From: Thalassospiraceae bacterium LMO-SO8
GTDB lineage: Bacteria; Pseudomonadota; Alphaproteobacteria; Rhodospirillales; Casp-alpha2
Length of the DNA stretch: 64,000 nt
Assembly: GCA_031655335.1 (NCBI GenBank)
Contig: CP134226.1
Location: forward strand, 806,001-870,000
Direction: 5' to 3'
Shown: piece after piece, positions 44,742 through 53,833 of the stretch
Numbering within the stretch: position 1 is the stretch's first letter
Layout of the letters: each line of letters opens with the position of its first letter
Program-made: the position numbers and the translations under genes
The notes under the pieces: generated by a model
Told to the model about the DNA's origin: nothing
The model's input: only the letters and a program-made list of their open reading frames with translations
The model's database searches: none

Positions 44742-46949
44742 CTACGCTTGCATGCCTCGGGTAAGCGGCAGCGTAGTGATCCATTTCCCCGTGGCGCGGG
44801 CGACGGCGTTGGCCACGGCCGGGCCGATGGACGGCACGCCGGGCTCGCCCACCCCGGTCGGGGGGGCCTCCGACGGAACGATATGGACCTCGACCTTGGG
44901 CATGGCCGAGATGCGCAGCGGCGTATAGGTGTCGTAGTTGCCCTGTTCGACCGCGCCGTCGGCGCCCAGGGTCAGTTCCTCGGCCAGGATGGCGCCGAGG
45001 CCGAACCCGGTCCCGCCCTCGATCTGCGCCTTGACCACGTCCGGGTTGACGACGGTGCCGCAATCGACCGCGGCGACCACCCGGTGCACCTTGACCTCGC
45101 CGCCCTTGACCGAAACCTCGGCGACATGGGCGACGAAGGTATGGAAGCTTTCGTGCACGGCCAGGCCCAGGAACCGGCCCTTGGCCAGCGGCTTGCCCCA
45201 TCCGGCCTTTTCCGCCGCCAGCTTGAGAACCGCCGCATGGCGCGGATGATCCTTGAGCATCGCCAGGCGGAACGCCAGGGGATCGGCCCCCGCCGCCGCC
45301 GCGACCTGGTCGAGGAAAGCTTCGGTCGCATAGGCGGTATGGGTGGAACCGACGGCCCGCCACCATAGGGGCGGCACGCCGACTTCCGTGGACGTCAGGC
45401 CGACATGCAGGTTGGGCACCGCATAGGGCAGGTTGGACGCCCCCTCGACCGAGGTCTGGTCGATGCCGTTCCGGATCAGGCCCTGGAACGGCGTGCCGGC
45501 GACGATCGACTGGCCGACGATGTGGTGGTCCCAGGCGACCAGCTTGCCGGACCCGTCGATGCCGGCCTTGAGCCGATGGACATAGGCCGGGCGGTATCGT
45601 CCGCCCCGCATGTCGTTCTCGCGGGTCCATTGCACCTTGACCGGGGCCTTGTAGCCGATCGCCTTGGCGACCATCACCGCCTCGGCCACGATGTCGGCGT
45701 CGGGCGTGCCCCTGCGGCCGAACCCGCCGCCGGTCTTCATGATGTGCAGGACGACCTGCTCGGGCTTGATCCCGGCGACGCCCGCCGCGATGCCCTGGTA
45801 AAGACCGGGCAGTTGGTGCCCGGCCCAAAGCTCCAGAGTGCCGTCCGCGTTCATGCGCGCCACGGCGTTGAGCGGCTCCATCGCCGCATGGGCGAGATAG
45901 GGAAAGCGGAAGGTCGCCTCCACCGTCTTGGCGGCCCCCGCCAGGGCTTTGGGCGCGTCGCCGTCGTTGCGGGCCACGGCCTGCGGCTTGCCGGCGGCGC
46001 GCGCCTCGTAATCGGCGAGGATCGCCGCCGAGCCCCGGGTTTCCGCCTTGCTTTCATCCCAGGTCACGGCGACCGCGTCGCGCGCGGCGAGCGCCGCCCA
46101 CATGTGGTCGCCGACCACGGCGACGCCGCGCGGCGTCGCCACCACGTCGACCACGCCCTTCATGGCCTTGGCCTTGGCCCCGTCGAACGATTTCACCACC
46201 GCACCGAACCTGGGCGGATGGATCATCACGGCGGTCAGCATGCCGGGCAGTTTCACGTCGATGGTGAAGGGGTGGGTGCCGTCGGTCTTGGCCTTGCTGT
46301 CATATCTGCGCAGATCGCTGTTGCCGATCAGGGTCCAGTCGTTGCGGCCTTTCAGGGGCACGTCCTGGGGCACCGGCAATTGCGCGGCCTTGGCCGCCAG
46401 ATCGCCGAAACCGGCCGACTTGCCGGACGGATGCGACAGGCGCCCGTCCTTCACCGTGATCTCGGACGCGGGCACGCCCCAGTCCTTGGCGGCGGCCTCG
46501 GTCAGCATGATGCGGGCGGCGGCCCCGGCCTTGCGGTAGCGGTCGAACGACGTGGTGATGGAGGACGAACCGCCCGTGCCCTGCACGGCGCCGCCCCAGG
46601 CGATGTTGCCGTAGGCCTTCAGGTCGCCGGTGGCGCCCTCGACCGTAAGGCGGTCCCAGCCGGCGCCCAGTTCCTCGTTCACCAGGGTGGCGAGCCCGTG
46701 ATAGGAGCCCTGCCCCATGTCGAACTGGGACGACAGGATGGTGACGCTGCCGTCGGCGGCGATCCTGATGTAGGCGTCGAACGGCGCGGGGGCCGCGGAC
46801 ACGGCGGCCCCGCCGGCGGCCCGCGCGGGCACGCCGCCGAAACCGATGACGAAAGCCCCCGCGGCGGCGGCCGAGGCGACGAGGAAGGCGCGGCGGCTGG
46901 TTTTCACCGAAGCGGCCGGGGCGAGATGTTCAATGATCTTGGGCAGCAT
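44742..46949 (-). CDS. Tat-exported molybdopterin-binding subunit of an IorB-like aldehyde/isoquinoline oxidoreductase
   Basis: The start at 46949 gives a 735-residue protein whose N-terminus carries a twin-arginine motif (TSRRAFLVASAAAAGAFVIG), so the folded enzyme is exported to the periplasm. The rest is a xanthine-dehydrogenase-family molybdenum subunit of the isoquinoline 1-oxidoreductase beta type, with GSSSITTSFDRYRKAGAAAR, the GGGFGRRG motif and the C-terminal TGVGEPGVPSIGPA region with the active Glu. Two bases separate it from the [2Fe-2S] gene. It would hydroxylate or oxidise an aldehyde or N-heterocycle. No c-type cytochrome or maturation gene is nearby. Confidence 0.9.
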   Translation of the reverse strand: MLPKIIEHLAPAASVKTSRRAFLVASAAAAGAFVIGFGGVPARAAGGAAVSAAPAPFDAYIRIAADGSVTILSSQFDMGQGSYHGLATLVNEELGAGWDRLTVEGATGDLKAYGNIAWGGAVQGTGGSSSITTSFDRYRKAGAAARIMLTEAAAKDWGVPASEITVKDGRLSHPSGKSAGFGDLAAKAAQLPVPQDVPLKGRNDWTLIGNSDLRRYDSKAKTDGTHPFTIDVKLPGMLTAVMIHPPRFGAVVKSFDGAKAKAMKGVVDVVATPRGVAVVGDHMWAALAARDAVAVTWDESKAETRGSAAILADYEARAAGKPQAVARNDGDAPKALAGAAKTVEATFRFPYLAHAAMEPLNAVARMNADGTLELWAGHQLPGLYQGIAAGVAGIKPEQVVLHIMKTGGGFGRRGTPDADIVAEAVMVAKAIGYKAPVKVQWTRENDMRGGRYRPAYVHRLKAGIDGSGKLVAWDHHIVGQSIVAGTPFQGLIRNGIDQTSVEGASNLPYAVPNLHVGLTSTEVGVPPLWWRAVGSTHTAYATEAFLDQVAAAAGADPLAFRLAMLKDHPRHAAVLKLAAEKAGWGKPLAKGRFLGLAVHESFHTFVAHVAEVSVKGGEVKVHRVVAAVDCGTVVNPDVVKAQIEGGTGFGLGAILAEELTLGADGAVEQGNYDTYTPLRISAMPKVEVHIVPSEAPPTGVGEPGVPSIGPAVANAVARATGKWITTLPLTRGMQA

Positions 46950-46951
46950 GA

Positions 46952-47410
46952 TCAGGCCTCCAGCCGGCGGGCGGCTTCGTGGATGCCGGCCCGGATGCGG
47001 TGATAGGTGGCGCAGCGGCAGAGGTTGCCGTCCATCGCCGCGTCGATGTCGTCGTCCGAAGGCTTGGGCGTTTCCGTCAGCAGCGCCACGGCGGCCATCA
47101 CCTGGCCCGACTGGCAGTAGCCGCATTGCGGCACGTCCATGTCCGTCCACACCTGGCGGACCGTTTCGGCGACCTTGCCGCCGATCCCTTCGATGGTGGT
47201 GACCTTCACGCCCTTGAGGTCGCCGACGAAAGTCTGGCAGGACCGCGACGGCTGACCGTCCAGATGCACGGTGCAGGCGCCGCACAATGCCTGGCCGCAT
47301 CCGAATTTGGTCCCGGTCAGGCCGACCAGGTCGCGGATCGCCCAAAGCAACGGCATGTCGTCCGGCGCATCGACCTCATGATCGACGCCGTTAATGTTCA
47401 GTTTCGGCAT
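46952..47410 (-). CDS. [2Fe-2S] subunit of the IorAB-like molybdenum hydroxylase
   Basis: This 152-residue protein has the plant-ferredoxin cluster motif (FGCGQALCGACTVH with the later Cys of SRSCQ) and the second cluster of the family (QCGYCQSGQ and NLCRCATYHR). It passes electrons from the molybdenum subunit. It has no signal sequence and presumably travels with the Tat substrate partner (hitch-hiker export). It is the first gene of the pair. Confidence 0.93.
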   Translation of the reverse strand: MPKLNINGVDHEVDAPDDMPLLWAIRDLVGLTGTKFGCGQALCGACTVHLDGQPSRSCQTFVGDLKGVKVTTIEGIGGKVAETVRQVWTDMDVPQCGYCQSGQVMAAVALLTETPKPSDDDIDAAMDGNLCRCATYHRIRAGIHEAARRLEA

Positions 47411-47577
47411 TTTTCGACTTCCCTATTTGATTTGTCACCGTTCCCTGTCGGCGCCCCCGATGACACCTGGGCGGACAAGCGTCCGCCACCAGAACGGATA
47501 TTCTGGTATAACAATCCCTAGATGGTTCCGCTACGCCGTCTGTTCAAGTTACCGGACGATGAAATTTTCTCGCGGGC

Positions 47578-49833
47578 CTATTTCCGGTCGGAAATCTCGA
47601 CCCCGTCCCAATCGTCGGGGGGCGGCGCCGATGCATAGCGCCGGGCCCGTTCCCGGTACACCAGGGCGACGCCGTCGCCGGGAAAATCCGCCAGAAAGGC
47701 GTCGATGAGGGATCCGACGCCGGTCCAGTCACGGGCCAGATAGGCGTCGTAGATTTCGGCCCAGCGCGCACAGCGCCGGTGCGCCTCGGGTGAGGCCGCG
47801 ATGGCGGCGTCACCGTCCAGCGCGCCGAGAAGTTCATAGACCATGATCGGCTGCGTGCTGCCGGCTGGCCGGACCCGATCGACGGGCCGCGTCAGGAACC
47901 GGTCCACGACCCTGTCCCGCACGACGTCGCTGATGAGGATGCGGGTGCCGTAGGCCTTGTTCAGGCCTTCCAGGCGCGACGCCGTGTTCACGCAGGCGCC
48001 GATGGTGGTGTGGTCCATGCGCGTGCGCGACCCGACGTTTCCGACCACCGCCTCGCCTTGATGCAACCCGAACCGGGTATGGATTTCCGGCCACTTGTAG
48101 GACCGCCACATCTCGTTCAGGCGGTCGTTTTCAGCGGCGCATTTCAGGGCGGCCCGGCAGGCGCGGATGGTGTGTTCCGGATCGTCCTCGACGCCGTTCC
48201 ACACGGCCATCACGGCATCGCCGATGTATTTGTCGATGTTGCCGCCTTCGGCGAGAACCTCCGCCGACAGGACTTCGAAATAGGACGACAGCTTGCGCAT
48301 CAGGTCCTGGGGGTTCATCAATTCGCCCAGCTTGGTGAAGCCGACCGCGTCGGTGAACATGACCGTGACCTGGCGGCTTTGCCCGCCCAGCTCGGGCAGT
48401 TTTCCTTCCTTGATCAGGTTGTGGACCACACCCCTGGGGATGTAGCGGCCTAGCCCCTGCAAGGTGGTCTTCAAGGTGCCGATCGCCGCCGCCAGATCCT
48501 GCACCTCGGCGACCCGCGACCGGATCGTCAGCGGCGCGTCCAATTCAAGGCGCCGAATGATGTCGGTTTCCCGCGCCAGATCCGCAATCGGCCGCGCCAT
48601 GTTGCGGGCGACAAGGACGATCAACAGAGTGCCGCCGAGAAGAAACAGCAATGACAGGGCCAGGCTGTTGACGGTCAACCCGGCGACACCCTTGAGAACT
48701 TCCGCCCGCAGCAGCGCAATACCCAGAAAGGCGTCCGTGCTGATCTGGGTGTCCAGGCGCACGATATGGGACACGAACGGCGTTTCCCCCACGTCGAACG
48801 AGATCAGGTCCGGTTCGCCGTCAAGAAAGGCAAGCGGCTTGGCGCCGATGAAGGCATCCATCGATTGGACCCGGGCAACCAGGCGCGCGCCGATCCGGGC
48901 GGCATCGAACATGGCTTCGGCGATGGGGTCGTCCAGGTCCTTGACCTGGGCGGGGCGCAAGGTTCCGTCCGCGCCGCGGACCACGATCTTCCGCTTGTCC
49001 GGATGGGCGATCACCATGCCGTCGCGGGTAAAGGCGATGGCGCTGCCCTTGCCGGCGATGTCCAAATCCTCCAGCACCCGCGACAGGCCCGACAGGGTCA
49101 TATCGACGCCGAACACGCCGCCGACGCCGCCATCGACGCGCTTTGACGCGGTAATCCCCACGGTGTTCAGCGTCGCGAAGGCATAGGGCATGGACAGTTC
49201 CACCGCATCCCCCTTGGCGACGGCCTTGTACCAGGGCCGGGTACGCGGATCGTACCGCTGCATGCGGTGGAACGGTTCGCCGAACGGCCGCTTGGCGGCG
49301 TCCAGGAACGTCCAGGTTTCGTCGCGCGCCTGATCGGCCGGTCCCCGCAGATGGCGGACGATGAACCGCGTGCCCGCGGGCACCACGACCTTGCCCCAGT
49401 CGATGGTTTCGCCGGGAACGACATTGTAGATCTGGATGAAATCCGTATTTCCGACGGCGAAGTAGACGGAGGAGACCTGGGGATTGACCTCCATGAAGCC
49501 GGCGACATAGCGCCTGGCATCTGGACCGAAAGGCTCTCCCGACGCCGACCACGCCAAATCCTCGGCGTCGGCGGCAAGAGCCAGGGCCGGTCTGAGCGTC
49601 CCGTCGACCCGAGCCTTGATCCGTTGCGCCACATCGCTGATCGACTTGGCCGTATAGCCGTAGGTCAGGGCGGCGTTATGATAGTGATTGAAGTAGATGA
49701 TGGCGGAAAACACCGCCAGCGTGATCAAGGCAAACGCAAGGATCAGGCTCCACGCCATGGGAAGCCTGAAAACACGCTGTTTTACCTTTACCTTGGGGTC
49801 AGCGGAAATAGACCCCAATTCATCATCGGGCAT
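47578..49833 (-). CDS. Membrane-bound class III adenylate cyclase with periplasmic Cache-type sensor
   Basis: This 751-residue protein has an N-terminal membrane helix (LPMAWSLILAFALITLAVFS), a large periplasmic double-Cache-like domain (about 55-385, with RTRPWYKAVAKG and GVFGVDMTLSGL), a second membrane helix (about 390-415), a HAMP domain (about 415-465) and a class III cyclase domain (about 485-660; metal Asp residues in VMFTDAVGF and YIGDAVMAV). It should convert ATP to cAMP in response to a periplasmic ligand. A C-terminal extension of about 90 residues is helical and unassigned. It is the second class III cyclase of the window. Confidence 0.9.
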   Translation of the reverse strand: MPDDELGSISADPKVKVKQRVFRLPMAWSLILAFALITLAVFSAIIYFNHYHNAALTYGYTAKSISDVAQRIKARVDGTLRPALALAADAEDLAWSASGEPFGPDARRYVAGFMEVNPQVSSVYFAVGNTDFIQIYNVVPGETIDWGKVVVPAGTRFIVRHLRGPADQARDETWTFLDAAKRPFGEPFHRMQRYDPRTRPWYKAVAKGDAVELSMPYAFATLNTVGITASKRVDGGVGGVFGVDMTLSGLSRVLEDLDIAGKGSAIAFTRDGMVIAHPDKRKIVVRGADGTLRPAQVKDLDDPIAEAMFDAARIGARLVARVQSMDAFIGAKPLAFLDGEPDLISFDVGETPFVSHIVRLDTQISTDAFLGIALLRAEVLKGVAGLTVNSLALSLLFLLGGTLLIVLVARNMARPIADLARETDIIRRLELDAPLTIRSRVAEVQDLAAAIGTLKTTLQGLGRYIPRGVVHNLIKEGKLPELGGQSRQVTVMFTDAVGFTKLGELMNPQDLMRKLSSYFEVLSAEVLAEGGNIDKYIGDAVMAVWNGVEDDPEHTIRACRAALKCAAENDRLNEMWRSYKWPEIHTRFGLHQGEAVVGNVGSRTRMDHTTIGACVNTASRLEGLNKAYGTRILISDVVRDRVVDRFLTRPVDRVRPAGSTQPIMVYELLGALDGDAAIAASPEAHRRCARWAEIYDAYLARDWTGVGSLIDAFLADFPGDGVALVYRERARRYASAPPPDDWDGVEISDRK

Positions 49834-49936
49834 GGCCGAACAGCCTGGAAACCATGACCCCCCCGCATTAGGTAATCATAAAGCATCGTGATTTCATAGC
49901 GTTGTGTCGTTCTGCCGGCCGCATCGGCCGGTCAGG

Positions 49937-50566
49937 TCAGGGAATGCCCAGCAACTTGTGGGTCTGCAACGACAACCGCCATTTCGGATGCGCAAGGCAG
50001 AAATCCACGGCCGCCCTGGTATGGGCATCCCGATCGGGGCCGTCCATGGGCTGCAGCAGAAAGTTGGCGAACCCCCAATCCTCGAACCGCTGCGGCTCGG
50101 CACCCGGTTGGGGAAACACCAACTTCAATTCATCCCCGGCGCGCTGCACCACCTCGGTTCCGGCCTTGGGACTGACGCAGATCCAGTCGAGCCCTTGGGG
50201 CGCCTTGAGCGTGCCGTTGGTTTCCACGGCGACGCGGAAACCTGCATCGTGAAGGGCTTCGATCAACGCCTCGTCAACCTGCAACAAGGGCTCCCCGCCC
50301 GTGCAGACGACCAAAGGCTCCCCCCCGCCCGGCCAACTTGCCGCCACCGCCGCCGCCAGGGCAGCCGCATCCTTGAAGACGCCGCCGCCCGGACCGTCCG
50401 TGCCGACGAAATCCGTGTCGCAGAACCGGCATTGCGCCGCCGCGCGGTCCTGTTCGCGCCCGGACCACAGGTTGCATCCGGCGAAGCGCAGGAACACGGC
50501 CGGGCGGCCGGTCTGCGCGCCCTCGCCTTGCAACGTGAAATAGATTTCCTTGACCGAATAGGTCAT
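49937..50566 (-). CDS. queE: 7-carboxy-7-deazaguanine synthase (QueE), radical SAM
   Basis: This 209-residue radical SAM enzyme starts MTYSVKEIYFTLQGEGAQTG, the typical QueE N-terminus. Its cluster motif is C-x14-C-x2-C (FAGCNLWSG and QCRFCDTDF) instead of CxxxCxxC, the extended form known for Burkholderia multivorans QueE. It rearranges 6-carboxytetrahydropterin into 7-carboxy-7-deazaguanine, the step after QueD. It is transcribed divergently from the small ORF at 50730. It is cytoplasmic and would need a flavodoxin reductant. Confidence 0.95.
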   Translation of the reverse strand: MTYSVKEIYFTLQGEGAQTGRPAVFLRFAGCNLWSGREQDRAAAQCRFCDTDFVGTDGPGGGVFKDAAALAAAVAASWPGGGEPLVVCTGGEPLLQVDEALIEALHDAGFRVAVETNGTLKAPQGLDWICVSPKAGTEVVQRAGDELKLVFPQPGAEPQRFEDWGFANFLLQPMDGPDRDAHTRAAVDFCLAHPKWRLSLQTHKLLGIP

Positions 50567-50645
50567 CGCCCGTTCCCGGTTTCAGCACCCCGCACCGTGC
50601 CGGGCCGCGTTGCTATACGCCTCTCGGCGTGCAATTTGCAAATTT

Positions 50646-50661
50646 TGTGACCCAGGTCACG
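50646..50661. promoter_or_regulatory. CRP-like inverted repeat between queE and the 37-codon gene
   Basis: TGTGA-N6-TCACG is a near-perfect CRP-type site (consensus TGTGA-N6-TCACA), with 6-bp arms GTGACC/GGTCAC. It lies 80 bp upstream of queE and 69 bp before the small ORF. A cAMP-receptor homologue acting here would fit the two adenylate cyclases in the window, but that is inference. Confidence 0.45.
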
Positions 50662-50695
50662 GACCGCAACCACATCCATATGTAATTTAGAAAAA

Positions 50696-50701
50696 TATGA
50701 T
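50696..50701 (+). promoter_or_regulatory. Probable -10 element for the 37-codon gene
   Basis: TATGAT (five of six bases of the sigma-70 -10) lies 28 bp before the ATG at 50730 and just upstream of the GGAGG ribosome-binding site. The -35 region is weak, as expected for an activator-dependent promoter. Confidence 0.4.
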
Positions 50702-50729
50702 TTGTCCCGTTTGAATTTCGGAGGCGGCC

Positions 50730-50843
50730 ATGCCGATCCTCAAGCCATCCACCTTACGCAAGGCGCTGAACGCGGTGCTGCTCGGCATTGGCGCCTTGTT
50801 GGGCCTGATGCTCGCCTTCTCGGCCGGCGGCGCGCAGGTCTAG
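50730..50843 (+). CDS. 37-residue membrane microprotein
   Basis: The ORF encodes [20 protein letters not shown] and 17 more residues: a basic N-terminal helix followed by a single membrane segment (about residues 13-31). GGAGG ends 5 nt before the ATG, and a -10-like TATGAT lies upstream, so it looks genuinely expressed. Its last four codons cross the stop of the convergent queC gene. No family is recognised. It resembles the one-helix regulatory microproteins that modulate membrane enzymes. Confidence 0.65.
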   Translation: MPILKPSTLRKALNAVLLGIGALLGLMLAFSAGGAQV

Positions 50844-51571
50844 ACGGCGTAGGCCGTGGGGTCGGCGACCCCGGCCTCGGCGAACCCCTTCTTCCGCAGC
50901 AGGCAGGAATCGCAGCGCCCGCAATGGACCGGCATATCCGTGGCGCCGCCCGCACCCGGATGCGGGTCGTAGCAGCTCCACGTCTGCGCGTAATCGACGC
51001 CCAACGTCATTCCGTGCTGGATGATTTCCGCCTTGGTCATGTCCATCAGCGGGGCCTGCACATGGAATGGGCCGTCCGTGCCGCGGGCCATGGCCTCGAC
51101 CCCTTCCTTGGTCGCCAGATTGGCCAGGCGCTGAAACGCCTTGATGAAGGCCGGGCGGCAATCGGGATAGCCGGAATAGTCGAGCGCGTTGACGCCGATG
51201 AAGATGTTCTTGGCGCCCCCCGTTTCGGCCAGCGCCAGGGCATGGGCCAGGAAGATGGTGTTGCGCGCCGGCACGTAAGTGACGGGAATGCCGTCGGCCA
51301 TGGCGTCGGCATCGCGGTCCTTGGGCACGTCGATGTCCGCGGTCAGGGCGGACCCACCGTAGATCGTCAGGTCGATGTCGGCGACGGCATGACGGGCCAC
51401 CCTCATGCGCCGGGCGACGCGGGCGGCGATGTCCAATTCCACGGAATGGCGTTGCCCGTAACGGAACGACAAGGCCAGAACGCGGTAGCCCTTGTCCCGC
51501 GCGATGGCCAGGACGGTCGTGGAATCGAGTCCGCCCGACAACAAAACCACGGCTGTTTCACCGTTCACCAC
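50840..51571 (-). CDS. queC: 7-cyano-7-deazaguanine synthase (QueC)
   Basis: This 243-residue enzyme has the PP-loop ATP motif [14 protein letters not shown] at the N-terminus and the zinc site [15 protein letters not shown] at the C-terminus. It turns 7-carboxy-7-deazaguanine into preQ0 using ATP and ammonia. The start is GTG (51571, or the adjacent GTG at 51568). It is transcribed towards the 37-codon ORF and overlaps its end by four bases. Confidence 0.95.
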   Translation of the reverse strand: MVNGETAVVLLSGGLDSTTVLAIARDKGYRVLALSFRYGQRHSVELDIAARVARRMRVARHAVADIDLTIYGGSALTADIDVPKDRDADAMADGIPVTYVPARNTIFLAHALALAETGGAKNIFIGVNALDYSGYPDCRPAFIKAFQRLANLATKEGVEAMARGTDGPFHVQAPLMDMTKAEIIQHGMTLGVDYAQTWSCYDPHPGAGGATDMPVHCGRCDSCLLRKKGFAEAGVADPTAYAV

Positions 51572-51646
51572 GGGGTCATTCTCCAGGTATGTCTGTATGG
51601 TAGTGTCCCCTGCCTAGCACATTGCCGCGATGCGCACGAGAACCGG

Positions 51647-52726
51647 ATGAACCCGACTGCACCAGACCTTCTGAAACGTCGCCTGATGGACGAGGCCAGG
51701 GCCCTCGGCTTCGACGCCGTCGGGGTCACCGACACGCGGGCGGCACCCCGCGACCGGCAGGCGTTGGAGGCCTTTCTCAAGGCCGGGCATCACGGCGACA
51801 TGGCCTGGATGGCCGACGGCCCCCGGGGGGCGGTGCGCGGCGACCCGCAAGCCATGGTGCCGGGCGCGCGCACGGCCATCGTGCTGGCCCGCAACTACGG
51901 CCCCCCGGGCGATCCCATGAACATTCCCGGGCAGCCGGACAAGGGGGCGATCAGCGTCTACGCCCAGGGCAAGGATTACCATGACGTCATCAAGAAGCGC
52001 CTGAAGCAACTGGCCCGTTGGCTCCAGGCCGAAGCGGCCCAGGACCGGGACGACCCGCCCGACGTGCGGGTTTTCGTCGACACGGCGCCGCTCATGGAAA
52101 AGCCCCTGGCGCAACGCGCCGGAATCGGCTGGCAGGGCAAGCACACCAACCTGGTGTCGCGGCCCCATGGGTCCTGGTTGTTCCTGGGCGAAATTCTGAC
52201 CACGTTGGAACTGCCGCCCGACCGGCCGGAAGCCGACCATTGCGGGTCCTGCGACGCCTGCCTGCGCGCCTGTCCGACGGACGCCTTTCCCGAACCCTAC
52301 CGGCTGGATGCGACGCGCTGCATCAGCTATCTGACCATCGAGCACAAGGACGCCATCGCGCCCGACCTGATGGCCCGCATGGGCAACCACGTCTATGGCT
52401 GCGACGACTGCCTGGCCGCCTGTCCGTGGAACAAATACGCGCATCCGACGGACGAGCCCGCCTTCGCCCCCCGCCCCGACCTGGACGGACCGCGCCTCGC
52501 CGATCTGGCGCGGCTCGACGACGCGGCGTTCCGAAAGATGTTCGCGGGTTCGCCGATCAAGCGCACGGGCCGCGACAGGTTCGTGCGGAATGTGATGATC
52601 GCCCTGGGCAATTCGGGCGACCCGGCGCTGGCGCCGGTGGCGGAAGATTTATGCGGCGATGCATCGGACCTGGTCGCGGGGGCCGCCCGCTGGGCCCAGG
52701 CCCGCCTGACCGGGACGAACGGCTAG
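51647..52726 (+). CDS. queG: Epoxyqueuosine reductase (QueG)
   Basis: The start at 51647 ([20 protein letters not shown]) gives 359 residues. The two [4Fe-4S] clusters are visible as [16 protein letters not shown] and [14 protein letters not shown], with the cobalamin-binding region before them. It catalyses the last step of queuosine synthesis, reducing epoxyqueuosine to queuosine in tRNA. The stop overlaps the convergent ZntB stop (CTAG, 52723-52726). Confidence 0.95.
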   Translation: MNPTAPDLLKRRLMDEARALGFDAVGVTDTRAAPRDRQALEAFLKAGHHGDMAWMADGPRGAVRGDPQAMVPGARTAIVLARNYGPPGDPMNIPGQPDKGAISVYAQGKDYHDVIKKRLKQLARWLQAEAAQDRDDPPDVRVFVDTAPLMEKPLAQRAGIGWQGKHTNLVSRPHGSWLFLGEILTTLELPPDRPEADHCGSCDACLRACPTDAFPEPYRLDATRCISYLTIEHKDAIAPDLMARMGNHVYGCDDCLAACPWNKYAHPTDEPAFAPRPDLDGPRLADLARLDDAAFRKMFAGSPIKRTGRDRFVRNVMIALGNSGDPALAPVAEDLCGDASDLVAGAARWAQARLTGTNG

Positions 52727-53706
52727 AGATAGCGGCGGTTGCGGAAATAAAGCCAAAGGGCAATCCCAAGGACCAAAAGCCCGCCGCTGATGGCCCAGAA
52801 CCCGGCCTTCGATTCCGCAAGCGGTATGCCGCCCACGTTGATGCCGAGAAGCCCCGTGACGAAACCGAGCGGCAGGAAGATCGCCGCGACCACGGTCAAC
52901 GTCGTGGTGATGTCCGTCGCCCGCTGGTTTTCCAGGGAACGCAATTCGTCCTGGGTAACCTGCGCGCGGCCCAGGATGGCTTCGATATCAGCCGCAAGGC
53001 GCCCGAATTCGGCCGACAGTTCCGCCAGTTCGTCGGCCGCAGAATCGTCGACCCAGGCCGGACGCCGTTCGGCGATATCGGCAAAGGCGGCGCGCTGAGG
53101 CTTGAAGAAGCGGTGCAGCTGGATCGCCCGGCGACGCAGCCTAGCGATCCGCGGACGCAGGGTCTTGGTCTCGTCGGCCTGGGCCAGGTCCTCGTCGATC
53201 TCGTCCAAGTCCTCGATCACGCCGGCGAGAATCTCGGCCTTCTCCTTGGCCATGTTGCGGCCGACGGCACAGAGAAATTCAGAAACGGAGCCCGGCCCTG
53301 ATTTCTTCGCCAGGGCGATCTTGATGTCCTCGATGGCGGCAAGGTGGCGCAGGCGGGCGGAAATGATGCGCGCCGGCCCGATCCACAGACGCAGCGAAAT
53401 CATGTCGTGGGGATCGGCGTTCTCGTGGGTGTTGACCTCGCGCAGGATCAGCAGGATGCCGTCGTCCAGCTCGGCATATCGTGGCTCCGTATCCGGCGCC
53501 AGAAGCCCCTCGACCGCAAGCTCCGGCAGGTCCGGCTGGTCGTGCAGCCATTGGCGGGCGGGTTCCTTGGTAATGTCCAGGTGCACCCATTCGACCCGGC
53601 CTTTTTCCTGCTGCACGGCAAGCTGATCGACCTCGAGCAGGCGCGCCCCGCCCTCGCCGTCCAACACCCCGGTGAACACAAACCCTGCATCGCTCGCAGC
53701 CGTCAT
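52723..53706 (-). CDS. CorA-family zinc transporter (ZntB type)
   Basis: This 327-residue protein has the CorA/ZntB architecture: a cytoplasmic domain and long helix (about 1-260), then two membrane helices with the GINVGG motif in [13 protein letters not shown], which replaces the GMN of CorA and is typical of ZntB. It exports or imports Zn(II) as a pentamer. The ATG at 53706 ([20 protein letters not shown]) is the only start that suits the family. It is monocistronic. Confidence 0.88.
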   Translation of the reverse strand: MTAASDAGFVFTGVLDGEGGARLLEVDQLAVQQEKGRVEWVHLDITKEPARQWLHDQPDLPELAVEGLLAPDTEPRYAELDDGILLILREVNTHENADPHDMISLRLWIGPARIISARLRHLAAIEDIKIALAKKSGPGSVSEFLCAVGRNMAKEKAEILAGVIEDLDEIDEDLAQADETKTLRPRIARLRRRAIQLHRFFKPQRAAFADIAERRPAWVDDSAADELAELSAEFGRLAADIEAILGRAQVTQDELRSLENQRATDITTTLTVVAAIFLPLGFVTGLLGINVGGIPLAESKAGFWAISGGLLVLGIALWLYFRNRRYL

Positions 53707-53833
53707 CGTCCTAAACCCTCGTCGTTTCGCACCCGCCACAGGTCGCGGGATATCTCCTGCCGCCATCGACCGCACGGTCGTATATGATTATCCTAACAGA
53801 ACCGGATTCCATTTTTGGGCAAATCAACACGTC

